The position numbers and the translations under genes were made by a program. A stretch of 61,221 nucleotides of DNA from Paraburkholderia nodosa (lineage in GTDB: Bacteria; Pseudomonadota; Gammaproteobacteria; Burkholderiales; Burkholderiaceae), in contig NZ_MCNV01000039.1 in the NCBI RefSeq assembly GCF_001718195.1, positions 1 to 61,221 of the forward strand, read 5' to 3'. The notes beneath the pieces are model-generated. The model searched no databases, was not told the origin of the DNA, and saw nothing but the letters and a program-made list of their open reading frames with translations. The first letter of the stretch is position 1; every line of letters begins with the position of its first letter. This document shows positions 25,749 to 34,776 of the stretch, piece by piece.

Positions 25749-26526
25749 ACGCCGCGCACTGCGAATCGTGATCCCCTCGCGCTTTGGTTCTACGCGTTTG
25801 CCGGGAAAGCCTCTCGTAGATCTGGGCGGTGAGCCGATGATCGTGCGCGTGTACTCGCGGGTTCGCCGTGCTCTTCCGGAAACGGAGGTTGTGGTAGCGG
25901 TTGATGATGAGCGCATCGCTGACGTGTTGAGGAGACGACAGATAGCGTTTGCGATGACTGACTCCGGACATCAGTCTGGTACCGACCGCGTAGCGGAAGT
26001 TGCCAAGGCCTCCGGATGGCTACCGGACGACATCGTCATCAATGTGCAGGGTGATGAGCCGTTGGTGCCAGTCGCTCTGCTGCAGGAGTTTGCCGTGTTC
26101 TGTGAAAGCGTTCCCCGCTTTGAGATGGCGACGGTCGCTTGCTCTGTCAGGGACGCTATCCAGATTGATGACCCAAATATCGTGAAGCTGGTCGTCGACA
26201 GGGAGGGGCACGCTCTGTACTTTTCCCGGGCACCGATTCCGCTTTGCCGGGACGGTCGGCCCGCGGCGGTGGAGGGCGCCTTCCGCCGTCACGTCGGAAT
26301 ATACGGATATCAGAACGCTGCGCTGCAACGGCTGGCGACCACTGAGCCGTGTGAACTCGAATCGCTCGAAAAGCTGGAGCAGCTACGTGCATTGTGGCTG
26401 GGACTGCAGATTCACGTCATGCATTGGCCTGAGACGCCGCCTCACGGCGTAGATACGCCCGAAGACGTTGAGCGCATTCTTACTATGTTGAAACGGCAAG
26501 GTCATGAATCAATTGAACTATATTGA
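25732..26526 (+). CDS. kdsB: 3-deoxy-manno-octulosonate cytidylyltransferase (CMP-Kdo synthetase)
   Basis: About 264 residues. It activates Kdo with CTP to CMP-Kdo, the donor for Kdo transferases. Signature segments are RIVIPSRFGSTRLPGKPL (nucleotide binding), GTDRVAEVA, VINVQGDEPLV, YFSRAPIPLCRDG, HVGIYGYQNAAL and GVDTPEDVERI. ATG ATG at 25732 and 25735 are alternative starts, with GGAG upstream; the second has the better spacing. A longer frame to 25675 lies within kdsC and is rejected. Its 3' end overlaps kdsD by 23 bases. Confidence 0.95.
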   Translation: MMSPSERRALRIVIPSRFGSTRLPGKPLVDLGGEPMIVRVYSRVRRALPETEVVVAVDDERIADVLRRRQIAFAMTDSGHQSGTDRVAEVAKASGWLPDDIVINVQGDEPLVPVALLQEFAVFCESVPRFEMATVACSVRDAIQIDDPNIVKLVVDREGHALYFSRAPIPLCRDGRPAAVEGAFRRHVGIYGYQNAALQRLATTEPCELESLEKLEQLRALWLGLQIHVMHWPETPPHGVDTPEDVERILTMLKRQGHESIELY

Positions 26527-27439
26527 GTCCGCCCGTGAAGTGCTGGAAATTGAGGCGCGTGCGCTTTCAGCACTGGCAGGTCGACTTGACGAAGGCTTTT
26601 CGGGCGCGGTCGAGACCATCCTGGCATCCAGTGGGCGCGTGGTGGTTTGTGGGATGGGCAAATCGGGGATCATCGGTCGGAAGATAGCGGCGACATTCGC
26701 CAGCACCGGCACGCCAAGCTTCTACATGCACCCAGGAGAGGCCTATCACGGTGATCTGGGAATGGTCGTGCCGGCAGATACGTTTTTTGCGATCTCGAAT
26801 TCGGGCGAAACCGACGAGGTGATCAAGCTGATTCCATTCTTGCGAAACAATGGAAACCGGCTGATTGCACTGACCGGTAATCGAGCGTCAACGCTCGCGA
26901 GCGCGGCACACATTCACCTTGACATCGGCGTAGATGCAGAGGCCTGCCCTTTCCAGCTGGCCCCCACGGCATCGACAACTGCAACGCTCGCCATGGGCGA
27001 CGCGCTGGCGATCACGCTGATGAGAGTCCGGGGGTTTCAACCGGAAAACTTCGCGCGCTTTCATCCGGGTGGATCGCTCGGTCGGCGGTTGCTCCGCACA
27101 GTAAGTGACGAGATGACCCATAGCGATCTGCCTTTCGTCAGCCACGAAACACCGGCGATCGACGTGCTGCAAGCTATGACACGTGGACGTCTTGGGCTCG
27201 CGATTGTGCGGTTCGATACCGGCTGGGGCGTCGTGACCGACGGAGACGTGCGTCGCGCCATCGAGCGGCACGGCAACGAGGTTTTACGAACCACTGCGGC
27301 GAACATGATGTCTGTTGAGCCAGCAATGGTCTCTCCAGAGGCGCGGGTTGAGGATGCGCTGCTGGTGATGGAGCAGAAGAAGATCAACGCGTTGCTTGTG
27401 TTCGATGGAGCCGATGTCGTCGGGGTGTTCAAGAAGTGA
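26504..27439 (+). CDS. kdsD: D-arabinose-5-phosphate isomerase (KdsD/KpsF family)
   Basis: 311 residues. The N-terminal SIS domain contains VVVCGMGKSGIIGRKIAATFASTG, HPGEAYHGDLGMV and ISNSGETDEVIKLIP; two C-terminal CBS modules follow (VSHETPAIDVLQAM ... GVVTDGDVRRAIERH; MSVEPAMVSPEARVEDAL). It converts ribulose-5-phosphate to arabinose-5-phosphate, the first committed step to Kdo. Capsule loci often carry a private copy (KpsF). With kdsA, C and B it completes the CMP-Kdo pathway in one operon. Confidence 0.94.
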   Translation: MNQLNYIESAREVLEIEARALSALAGRLDEGFSGAVETILASSGRVVVCGMGKSGIIGRKIAATFASTGTPSFYMHPGEAYHGDLGMVVPADTFFAISNSGETDEVIKLIPFLRNNGNRLIALTGNRASTLASAAHIHLDIGVDAEACPFQLAPTASTTATLAMGDALAITLMRVRGFQPENFARFHPGGSLGRRLLRTVSDEMTHSDLPFVSHETPAIDVLQAMTRGRLGLAIVRFDTGWGVVTDGDVRRAIERHGNEVLRTTAANMMSVEPAMVSPEARVEDALLVMEQKKINALLVFDGADVVGVFKK

Positions 27440-27518
27440 GAGAGAGGAGCGAGCGCGTGGCGTTGCCCTTTTCAGACGGGAAAGCCACGTGAGACATGAT
27501 TCATTTGTCGGAGGATGT

Positions 27519-28655
27519 ATGAGCGGTTTGTCATTGAGTGGCTTCTCCCGGCTATCGGAAGAGAACTCCGGATTTATCCACTCGTGCCGTGGTCTGGCAG
27601 CACTCATGGTGGTGGCAACGCATATCGAGCAGGTGTTTGTCGCACCGCACTGGTCCGGGATTCACGCGTATTCGCTCATCCTCGGCCAGGCCTCTGTCAT
27701 GTTGTTCTTTGTATGGAGCGGATTCCTGATCTGCAAATCAATAACATCCAGGATATCTGAGGGCGATTATCGCCTTCTCGACTATGCCGCTGCCCGTGCC
27801 TGGCGCATCGTTCCGCCTCTGGTGCTTTCGCTTCTCCTGATACTGGCCCTTAGCCTTTTGAGTCCGGCGGTATTCAGTTCCGGGTCAACCCATTTCTCGC
27901 CGGAAAGATACCTCGTTGCCGATGGCTTTCAGATCGTCCCAGAAGAATTATTGGGAGCAGCCTTGTTTCTGAACGGTTTTGTCACCCATACGCCACGTGT
28001 GAACGGGCCGCTATGGAGCTTGTCGTTTGAGGTGTGGCTGTATGCGATCGCAGGTGCAGCGGTGGCCTTCAGACAGGCGCCCAGATATTGGCCGGTAGTG
28101 CTTGCGTTCATTGCATTGCTTGGCTTTCGGGACATGAAGTTCGTTGCGTATGGTGCAGTTTGGGCTGCCGGATTCCTGCTTTGCGTGCACCACAATTCCG
28201 GCACCAAATCGCGAATACTACGATGGCTCGTTTGTGCCGGCGTAGTCCTTTTCGGTGGGGCATCGATCGAGTTCGCAGGCTGCTTTGTTCACAGCTTTAA
28301 CGCAGCTGGAGGGCAGGCGGGAGCAAACTGGCACTACATCGTAGCTTTCAACTTCTTCATAGGCTTACTATTTGCTTGCGTGATAGCGTTGATCCTGGAC
28401 CGGCGATCGCCATCAAACGCGCTCCTTTCGAAGAGTGCAGAATATTCTTACACGCTTTATATCATTCATTTTCCAATCCTGCTTTTTGTGTTTGGCGTGA
28501 CCCAAGCGGTGCTTAGAGGGTCACCGACAAGCCGGATTCTGATCGGGATCGGGACGTTCGCTTTGGTGATCTGCATCGCACGCGTTGCGTCGACTCTGGT
28601 TGAGAACAAGGCGAGATTGAAGCAGCTTCTGTCTCGTGGATTCGCGCTGAGGTGA
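27519..28655 (+). CDS. Acyltransferase 3 family membrane protein (OafA-like)
   Basis: 378 residues with about ten transmembrane helices. The N-terminal signature HSCRGLAALMVVATHIEQVF carries the conserved Arg and His of the family, and NGPLWSLSFEVWLYAIAG is the second typical motif. Members O-acetylate or otherwise acylate extracytoplasmic glycans, so this enzyme probably decorates the polymer or its lipid-linked repeat. ATG at 27519 has a strong GGAGG seven bases upstream; the longer frame to 27396 overlaps kdsD. It is the last gene of the plus-strand operon. Confidence 0.9.
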   Translation: MSGLSLSGFSRLSEENSGFIHSCRGLAALMVVATHIEQVFVAPHWSGIHAYSLILGQASVMLFFVWSGFLICKSITSRISEGDYRLLDYAAARAWRIVPPLVLSLLLILALSLLSPAVFSSGSTHFSPERYLVADGFQIVPEELLGAALFLNGFVTHTPRVNGPLWSLSFEVWLYAIAGAAVAFRQAPRYWPVVLAFIALLGFRDMKFVAYGAVWAAGFLLCVHHNSGTKSRILRWLVCAGVVLFGGASIEFAGCFVHSFNAAGGQAGANWHYIVAFNFFIGLLFACVIALILDRRSPSNALLSKSAEYSYTLYIIHFPILLFVFGVTQAVLRGSPTSRILIGIGTFALVICIARVASTLVENKARLKQLLSRGFALR

Positions 28656-29512
28656 AGGCTGCAGGGCGCGGCAGCCAGTTTGCACTGCACTGGATGAAAG
28701 ATCTGACAAGGCAATCCGCGACCAGCCAAAACGGTCGGATCGCCAGCAGGGGAAGTAAGCAACCGATTGTCAGGGGGCGATTGAGGTGGGCGCGAACCTC
28801 AGCCCCCTGTCCCGTAGCGGTTTCCGAAGTTCGGGTCATTGTTTTCGACGGTAAGCGAGCTCGATGCAGATCCACTGGGTGGCAGCGACCCACTAAGGGT
28901 GCTTCAGCAGGCGACTGGCGGCTTTCCGTTTCGATGGGGCGGGTGCGGCGAGTCATATCGACGATGTTCCTGAGAGGCAGCAGTTTGCGTTCAATGTGAG
29001 TGGGACACGTGGTGGTGGTCCCTAAGTAATGAGGCAGGCGACCAGGCTTGGGGGGAGGCGTTCTGTGATGTGAATTCCAGAGCGCCCTTCGGTAGGGATA
29101 CCGTGCAGGTTGATGGCATGCGCTGCAGCGGCGGTACGGCGTTAGCCAGGCTTGCGCCGAGATGGGAGTTCGGCGCGCATGAGGTCTATGTGGTTCATGT
29201 CGCACATGCCTCTGCGACGCAGACAGTGGTATCGCCTGGTGAAGATTGGTGGTTTTCCCCCCGCATAGCAGAAGACGGTGCGCCCTGCGATCGCCGGCAG
29301 GACGTTGGCAGCAGGCTGCCTTCTGTGAGACTTCGGTGCGAACCGCGGCGGAAGACCATCTGATATCGAGGTGTGGTCCAGTCAGCGACGACCGGAAGCG
29401 CCGGCCGTGGGCTTCAAAATCATAGGTGATAGCGTTGATATGAAACGGCAAGGTGCGGCGCTGAAGTGCGACGACTGGCGTCGTCCGCGTTCATAGCCAC
29501 AAAGAATTGCCG
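28656..29512. other. Spacer of about 850 bases with no recognised gene
   Basis: No frame shows a family motif or a good start site. A long minus-strand frame (28513-29451) runs through it and into the end of the acyltransferase gene, but its product is rich in Arg, His, Pro and Thr and has no domain. The convergent ends of the polysaccharide operon and the minus-strand sialidase-like gene meet here. No convincing terminator was found. Confidence 0.5.
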
Positions 29513-30760
29513 TTAATGCGTGTCCCGGCGAAAATCGGGAAACCTCGCAAACGTGATGTAGTTGGAATTATGTTGACTTTGCGCACCGCCTTCGGGATCG
29601 TCGAAGGACGTGCGTATCACCGCAATGATATCGTCACCGCTAAATTGCCAGTCCACGTATTGAAAGCCGTGTCGCTTCACGTCAGGATGCCGCATGACGA
29701 CAGAGGAAACAGACCAGTTGTGCAGGTCGGGGGACGAAATCAATGCAAGGGTATTGCGAACGCGTTCGAGGCTTTCATGTCCGTCGTTCGCAGGTACAGC
29801 GTTTGTCAAAGACCAGTACCGTTGTGAGGTTGGGTCAAACCGAACGGTGAACTTCTTGCCTCCACCAGGCATGTCGACGAAGTCGCGCGTTGGGTCAAAG
29901 CTCAGCGTCGTCTCATCGGACCCAACGTGGACGATCGCTGCTTTCTCAACCCCGTTCCGGGTATTGACGCGGAGCAGGATTCCTGGCGGTCCGTTCTTGA
30001 GAAGAACTACGCTGCCTTCCTCCCACGAAATGAACTTTCCACGCAGCCATGCAGGGTTAGAAGCTTGATGTTCTGATACGATCCAGTTCTGCGTATCCAG
30101 GAGGTTCGAGTGTTGCGGGGCGGACATGACGAGTGAACGCAAATCTCCGCCTTCGACCACGTCGTAGGCGCGCCAGACGCGACCCTGGCTCACCACGACA
30201 GGAACTGCCCCTGTGATGTAACGCCCCGGCAGATTGAATCGTCCCGTAGACGCGTCAGTTGCATCAGTCCATGTGACGCCGCGGTCGACGGATCTGCGAA
30301 TGGTGGGCGTGCCCATTGCCCGATCAGTTCCCATCAAATATAACGCGTTGTCCAGGACGAACAGCGATGACCAGTACTGGGCGGAGACCGTGCTCTGTTT
30401 AGTCCAGTTCTGACCTTTGTCGCGCGACGCCATGACGTTCACGTAATCTTCCGTTGAACCGGGCCCAAACGTGTCGTAGGAAGCGACATAGGTGCCATCG
30501 GGTAGCACCGCCAATGCCGGGGATCCAAGGAATACGTTTGTGGATGCAGCACTATGGGCGATTACGCGACCTGGGGGAGCGATATTCGTTGGCCCTTTTG
30601 CGGAGGCGGCCACCCCGCAGGCGCAAAGGACACTGACGAGCATGAGCGAAAGCCTGCAACAGAGGCGAGCAAGGTGCTTGCCTGCCTGGCGACTCCGATC
30701 TGGCAGGCTCGACTTACGCGTGCTCATAGCTCGAGTGGGCGTCACAGGCATGATTGACAT
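29513..30760 (-). CDS. Secreted sialidase-like (BNR/Asp-box) beta-propeller protein
   Basis: 415 residues. A hydrophobic N-terminal segment (LSLMLVSVLCACGVAASA) acts as a signal peptide or a lipoprotein signal. The rest shows sialidase-fold repeats with Asp-boxes SRDKGQNWT and SVDRGVTWT. The usual catalytic RIP motif of sialidases is altered (LGSPALAVLPDGTYV), so the first triad arginine is missing and classical sialidase chemistry is doubtful. Its ATG directly follows the stop of the Wzy-like gene in the same frame (TAA ATG), so they are coupled. A role as a glycan-binding protein, lyase or glycosidase acting on the polymer is likely. Because Kdo is an acidic keto-sugar like sialic acid, a Kdo-directed activity is conceivable; that is inference. 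Confidence 0.75.
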   Translation of the reverse strand: MSIMPVTPTRAMSTRKSSLPDRSRQAGKHLARLCCRLSLMLVSVLCACGVAASAKGPTNIAPPGRVIAHSAASTNVFLGSPALAVLPDGTYVASYDTFGPGSTEDYVNVMASRDKGQNWTKQSTVSAQYWSSLFVLDNALYLMGTDRAMGTPTIRRSVDRGVTWTDATDASTGRFNLPGRYITGAVPVVVSQGRVWRAYDVVEGGDLRSLVMSAPQHSNLLDTQNWIVSEHQASNPAWLRGKFISWEEGSVVLLKNGPPGILLRVNTRNGVEKAAIVHVGSDETTLSFDPTRDFVDMPGGGKKFTVRFDPTSQRYWSLTNAVPANDGHESLERVRNTLALISSPDLHNWSVSSVVMRHPDVKRHGFQYVDWQFSGDDIIAVIRTSFDDPEGGAQSQHNSNYITFARFPDFRRDTH

Positions 30761-31960
30761 TTAGATACGGGAATTAGCCGCGATGGCACGAGTGCCAGGA
30801 CGCTTGGCCGAGAGGCGGCGGTTGGGGATCGAAGGTGCAGTGCTTTGCTCGGCGAGGACGACGAAGAGCAGCAGCGTCATCCAAAGCATCCCATAGAGCA
30901 CGTGATACTTGAAGAGCATGATTGGCAACAGGTAAGCGAGATATCGCCACTTGTTGCGATTGCGGAACATCACCCCAATCGTACCAAAGAACATAGAGGA
31001 TCCGACAACGCCTACGCTGAACAGGACGTAGACGTAGAAGGAACTGTCTCGTGCCTGATATCCACGCATGTGTGTTTTGCCGACGTTATTCCGGTCGTCC
31101 CAGAATAGACCGCTTCCGAAGGCACCCGCAGTGAGATCACGATCCTGGAGTTCGGTCAGAATCAGCGTCCGGCTGCCCACGGCGTCATAGTCGACCGACT
31201 GGTTAACACGTTGGTCGTAGACGTTGTACATGGCGGGCGCGCACACTAACGCGGCCATAATGACGAACAGCTTGAGACGCAGGTTCCCGCGTTCGAACAT
31301 CACATGAACGAATCCAAGCACTGCACAGACTACCATCGACGCAACCGAGAAACTGATCAGCGCGGTGCCGAATGCAATGACCGAGGCGAGCGTAATCCGA
31401 CGTTTCACCAGAAGTAAAAGAACGCCACACGGAATGACCGTCATTGCGTAGAAGGACGGTTCAGAGTAGAGGCCAAGCGCGCGGATGGAGATCAGGCTGT
31501 CACTCAGTGCTTTCGTTGCATAGAGGGCGTCGGCGTCGGACTCGCGAATATAGCTATCAAAGTCCACGAACACACCAGTGGCCAGATAGTACAGGAGCTG
31601 GAAAAGAAAAAATGCACCATGAATATAGATCAGCGCCGTGCATGCTGACTCGATCGACTTGAGCGAAAGGACGTCGCTGCTGAACATCCAGTAAAGCAGC
31701 ACAATATAAGTCTGGATCAGTACAAATTTGATGAAAAAGTTGAGATAAAAATCGCCGAACGCAGAAAAAATAAACGATATCGTGATACACCCAAGCCAGT
31801 ATGTCAGCATCCCGCGGGCGTTGGCTCCTTTCTCGAGAAGGGTGGGGGTCCGGAGGAATAAGAGGACGCACGCGAAGAAATACGCTGCGAAGGTTGCTCG
31901 GACGCTGAATGCGTTCAGGGAGAAAAAGAATACACTTGCGGTGAACAGAAAGGTCGACAT
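30761..31960 (-). CDS. Polysaccharide polymerase, Wzy-like
   Basis: 399 residues with roughly ten hydrophobic helices and a long, charged periplasmic-type loop (about residues 250-310, with SVDYDAVGSRTLILTELQDRD and MRGYQARDSSFYVYV). This is the usual architecture of O-antigen/EPS polymerases, whose sequence is otherwise poorly conserved. It would join repeats at the periplasmic face of the inner membrane, under control of Wzc. It is the only Wzy candidate in the locus. It lies on the opposite strand from the main operon, coupled to the sialidase-like gene. The start codon lacks a clear ribosome binding site. Confidence 0.78.
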   Translation of the reverse strand: MSTFLFTASVFFFSLNAFSVRATFAAYFFACVLLFLRTPTLLEKGANARGMLTYWLGCITISFIFSAFGDFYLNFFIKFVLIQTYIVLLYWMFSSDVLSLKSIESACTALIYIHGAFFLFQLLYYLATGVFVDFDSYIRESDADALYATKALSDSLISIRALGLYSEPSFYAMTVIPCGVLLLLVKRRITLASVIAFGTALISFSVASMVVCAVLGFVHVMFERGNLRLKLFVIMAALVCAPAMYNVYDQRVNQSVDYDAVGSRTLILTELQDRDLTAGAFGSGLFWDDRNNVGKTHMRGYQARDSSFYVYVLFSVGVVGSSMFFGTIGVMFRNRNKWRYLAYLLPIMLFKYHVLYGMLWMTLLLFVVLAEQSTAPSIPNRRLSAKRPGTRAIAANSRI

Positions 31961-32318
31961 AAGGGCATTTCGGATCGTAAGCTGTACCTTGATAGCAATT
32001 GACGTTCAGACGCGCCACGCAGGTCGCCAATCCGTCTGGGGCCGACGTTTCAATCGCAGTCCATGGATCGGTCTCCTGGTGGCTTCAGGAGACTTGTTCC
32101 GCGGGGCGCCCGCAGAGGATAAATGGACGCTGGCGCGTCGCGCTGCCCTCGTCCGATTCAGTCAAGCTTATGTCGGCTAACGCCTGGCAGTTGGGAAGCC
32201 TGCCGAGGGGATCTCATTACCTTTTGAAGTGATAGGAGGCGCCACGCATCCGATCCAGTATTCACCTTCCTCCATCGAGGGAAGGTTCATCGCGGGAGTA
32301 CGAGTTTCACTCGATCGG
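31961..32318. other. Spacer between the Wzy-like and PAP2 genes
   Basis: About 358 bases with no credible gene; both neighbours read on the minus strand. It is probably the promoter region of the wzy-sialidase pair. Confidence 0.45.
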
Positions 32319-32897
32319 CTAGGCCCAGTGTTCGCAAAGCCACGGTGAATACATGTCGATCGCCCCCTGGATTGGTGCATGATGGCCGTACGCGACTGCC
32401 GAGACAGCAAACAGCGAGGCAGCAGCAATCGGACGCAGGCGTGGCGGAACGATAGGAGCGCCGTTCCATCGAATCAGAAGTATCGTCACGAGCATGCCAA
32501 GCGACCATCCCGAGACCACTTCCGAAACAGTATGAGCCTCGTCGAAAACGCGCGAGATACCGATAGCCGTCGCGAACACGATGCCTGGCCAGATGGCGGC
32601 GCCAGGTTTGATGCGCGAGCCGTCGTTCAGGACGATTAGCCATGACATCGGCCAGATTGCAGAAGCGAGCATTGTGTGTCCGCTGATCATGCGGAAATCC
32701 AGCGAGCGAATCTGTATTCCGCATCCTGCATACAAGATCTTTGTCACGCCAACGAGCAGCATTGCTGCCGAAAGAAGCGCGGCCCATGATATGGCAACGC
32801 GCGCGCCGGTCGGCGAACGCGTTAGCCACACGAAGCAGACAATGGCAAGCGGGATCGTCAACGCTGCGTCGCCCAGATTACTGATAGCGGACCACAT
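32319..32897 (-). CDS. PAP2-family membrane phosphatase
   Basis: About 192 residues from ATG at 32897, where membrane-protein sequence begins; an upstream frame to 33083 reads as non-protein-like. Five or six transmembrane helices carry the PAP2 motifs: KILYAGCGIQIRSLDFRMISGH (motifs 1-2, with the SGH histidine) and SRVFDEAHTVSEVVSG (motif 3, R-x5-H-x3-E, where Glu replaces the usual Asp). Such enzymes dephosphorylate lipid phosphates; in polysaccharide loci they often recycle undecaprenyl pyrophosphate left after polymerisation. That role fits here but is inferred. Confidence 0.8.
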   Translation of the reverse strand: MWSAISNLGDAALTIPLAIVCFVWLTRSPTGARVAISWAALLSAAMLLVGVTKILYAGCGIQIRSLDFRMISGHTMLASAIWPMSWLIVLNDGSRIKPGAAIWPGIVFATAIGISRVFDEAHTVSEVVSGWSLGMLVTILLIRWNGAPIVPPRLRPIAAASLFAVSAVAYGHHAPIQGAIDMYSPWLCEHWA

Positions 32898-33317
32898 GCT
32901 GCATTCCGAAAGAAGAAAGGTGCCCACTATATCAGGCGATGTTGGCTTGCTCCCAGTTCGCAACGTATCGAGCCATCGAATCGATGGGAGAGACGATTCG
33001 CCGGCGACCCTCACATAAAGGAGTTCGGAAGCCGGGGCGGTCGGAGCTAAAGGTGGAACGTGTGATCCATTTAGATGTCGCACGGCGTTTGGGTCTTTGC
33101 GAAAGAAAGCTGAAGTGTTGGAAGCGCACAGAATTCCAACCTATGTTGTGTCTCCGACGTTCGCTTTGAACGATTTGTGGCGACGCAAACACTCAGGCCT
33201 ACAGATTATGTCATCCACATCCGTCAAAATCGGAACGTATTCGGCCACTTGCACCACCTGGCTGAAGGACGACGTTATGCTTTCGCCCGATATCAGCGCT
33301 TTCATCATGGAGTTCGT
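32898..33317. promoter_or_regulatory. Divergent spacer between the PAP2 gene and galU
   Basis: About 420 bases between divergent genes. In-frame extensions of galU (to 33177) and of the PAP2 gene (to 33083) fall here but do not look like protein. It must hold both promoters; none was identified confidently. Confidence 0.4.
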
Positions 33318-34244
33318 ATGCTTAAGGTCACGAAGGCCGTTTTTCCGGTAGCTGGTCTCGGTACACGCTTCCTCCCCGCCACGAAGGCAAGTCCGAAGGA
33401 AATGCTGCCTGTTGTGGACAAGCCGTTGATCCAGTACGCAGTGGAAGAAGCTATTGCAGCGGGCATCACTGAAATGATTTTCGTGACCGGGCGTAGCAAA
33501 CGGGCGATTGAGGACCATTTCGACAAGTCGTACGAGATTGAGGCGGAACTGGAAGCGCGCGGCAAGAAGCAACTGCTGGAACTGGTCCGTGGTATCAAGC
33601 CACGCCATGTCGATTGCTTTTACGTTCGCCAACCGGAAGCGCTTGGGCTCGGCCATGCTGTATTGTGCGCTGAGAAGCTCGTGGGCGATAACCCGTTCGC
33701 GGTTATTCTCGCAGATGACCTGCTTCATGGTGAGCCGCCCGTGACGTCGCAGATGGTGGATCTGTTCAACCATTACCACAGTTCAGTGCTCGGAGTGGAG
33801 GAGATCCCGCGAGCGGACACGCGGTCATACGGAGTTATCGACGGAAAGACGTGGGAGGAGAATATCGTCAAGCTCTCAGCGATTGTCGAAAAACCCGCAC
33901 CCAATGCGGCGCCGTCGAACCTCGGTGTTGTCGGTCGCTACATACTCAAGCCGCGGATCTTCAAGCATTTGCGCGCATTGAAGCCAGGTGCGGGCGGCGA
34001 ACTGCAACTCACAGATGCAATTGAGTCCTTGCTCAGCGACGAACAGGTCCTCGCCTACAAGTACCGTGGGAAGCGGTACGATTGTGGTAGCAAGCTCGGC
34101 TATCTGAAGGCCACGGTTGAGTTCGCGCTCCAGCACAGCGAGGTAGGTTCTGAATTTGCTGAGTACCTGAACCTGCAATTGCGACGCGTTGATCAGCGCG
34201 AAAATGAAACGGAGGATGCGCGCGAGAGCGTGAACGCTGTCTGA
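33318..34244 (+). CDS. galU: UTP-glucose-1-phosphate uridylyltransferase
   Basis: 308 residues, about the family's usual length. It makes UDP-glucose from UTP and glucose-1-phosphate. Signature segments are KAVFPVAGLGTRFLPATKASPKEMLP (positions about 5-30), VDKPLIQYAVEEA, QPEALGLGHAVLCA, ILADDLLHG, GRYILKPRIF, GGELQLTDAI and YDCGSKLGY. ATG at 33318 has GGAG seven bases upstream. It supplies UDP-glucose to the polymer pathway and, with a functional GalE, UDP-galactose. The local galE is broken. A strong terminator follows at 34344-34376. Confidence 0.95.
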   Translation: MLKVTKAVFPVAGLGTRFLPATKASPKEMLPVVDKPLIQYAVEEAIAAGITEMIFVTGRSKRAIEDHFDKSYEIEAELEARGKKQLLELVRGIKPRHVDCFYVRQPEALGLGHAVLCAEKLVGDNPFAVILADDLLHGEPPVTSQMVDLFNHYHSSVLGVEEIPRADTRSYGVIDGKTWEENIVKLSAIVEKPAPNAAPSNLGVVGRYILKPRIFKHLRALKPGAGGELQLTDAIESLLSDEQVLAYKYRGKRYDCGSKLGYLKATVEFALQHSEVGSEFAEYLNLQLRRVDQRENETEDARESVNAV

Positions 34245-34343
34245 GGACGTCAGCGGCCGATACTATCGGCTAACTGCTTGTTCGAGTGCATTCAGCTTTG
34301 CGCCAATCGGTACCCTAGGATAGTCCCCCGCTGTCCTGGTTTC

Positions 34344-34376
34344 GCCTGCCATGTTCTGGACATGGCAGGCTTTTTT
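34344..34376 (+). terminator. Rho-independent terminator of galU
   Basis: A perfect ten-base stem, GCCTGCCATG and CATGGCAGGC, closes a seven-base loop and is followed by six T. It lies 100 bases after the galU stop codon. Confidence 0.92.
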
Positions 34377-34401
34377 CCCATCCTGAATCAGTCTTCGATA
34401 A

Positions 34402-34725
34402 ATGTCCAGCTATAAAGAATTGCGTGAACAGCTCGCAATGCTTGATCTCAAGATCGCCGAGGTATTCAAGCATGAGCGAGAGATTGTGATTCGGGAAATT
34501 CGGAGAAAATTGGAGTTACATCAGCTTACAGTTGATGATGTCCGAGGTAGATCCCGCCAGTTGATTGCGAAAATTCGTGACCCAAAGACGGGTCGCGTGT
34601 GGTCCGGACGCGGCCGAAAGCCTTCATGGGTTGACGCTGCGCGCAGTGGGAAAACTTACCCCCTACGCGGCAAGAGTCCACGTTCTGACATTCGGGCCGC
34701 TCCTGGGCAGACAGAGCTGTCGTGA
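34402..34725 (+). CDS. H-NS family nucleoid-associated protein
   Basis: 107 residues. The N-terminal half is helical and charged (oligomerisation domain: LREQLAMLDLKIAEVFKHER). The C-terminal DNA-binding domain contains DPKTGRVWSGRGRKPSWV, with the RGR AT-hook-like motif that inserts in the minor groove. Such proteins silence AT-rich, horizontally acquired DNA. It is encoded next to a polysaccharide locus with AT-rich spacers, so it may regulate that locus. The C-terminus has a 30-residue extension beyond the usual end. No strong ribosome binding site is visible. Confidence 0.88.
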   Translation: MSSYKELREQLAMLDLKIAEVFKHEREIVIREIRRKLELHQLTVDDVRGRSRQLIAKIRDPKTGRVWSGRGRKPSWVDAARSGKTYPLRGKSPRSDIRAAPGQTELS

Positions 34726-34776
34726 GGCGACGTGAGTAGGGGGCTCACATCTGGCGCGGATACGCGAGAGGTTCTT

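Noticed and set aside
28513..29451. A 312-codon minus-strand frame after the acyltransferase gene
   Set aside because: It overlaps the end of the acyltransferase gene on the other strand, lacks a ribosome binding site and has low-complexity Arg/His/Pro/Thr-rich sequence without motifs.
29513..30760. A classical sialidase
   Set aside because: Asp-boxes are present, but the RIP-type arginine motif is missing, so the name sialidase-like is used.
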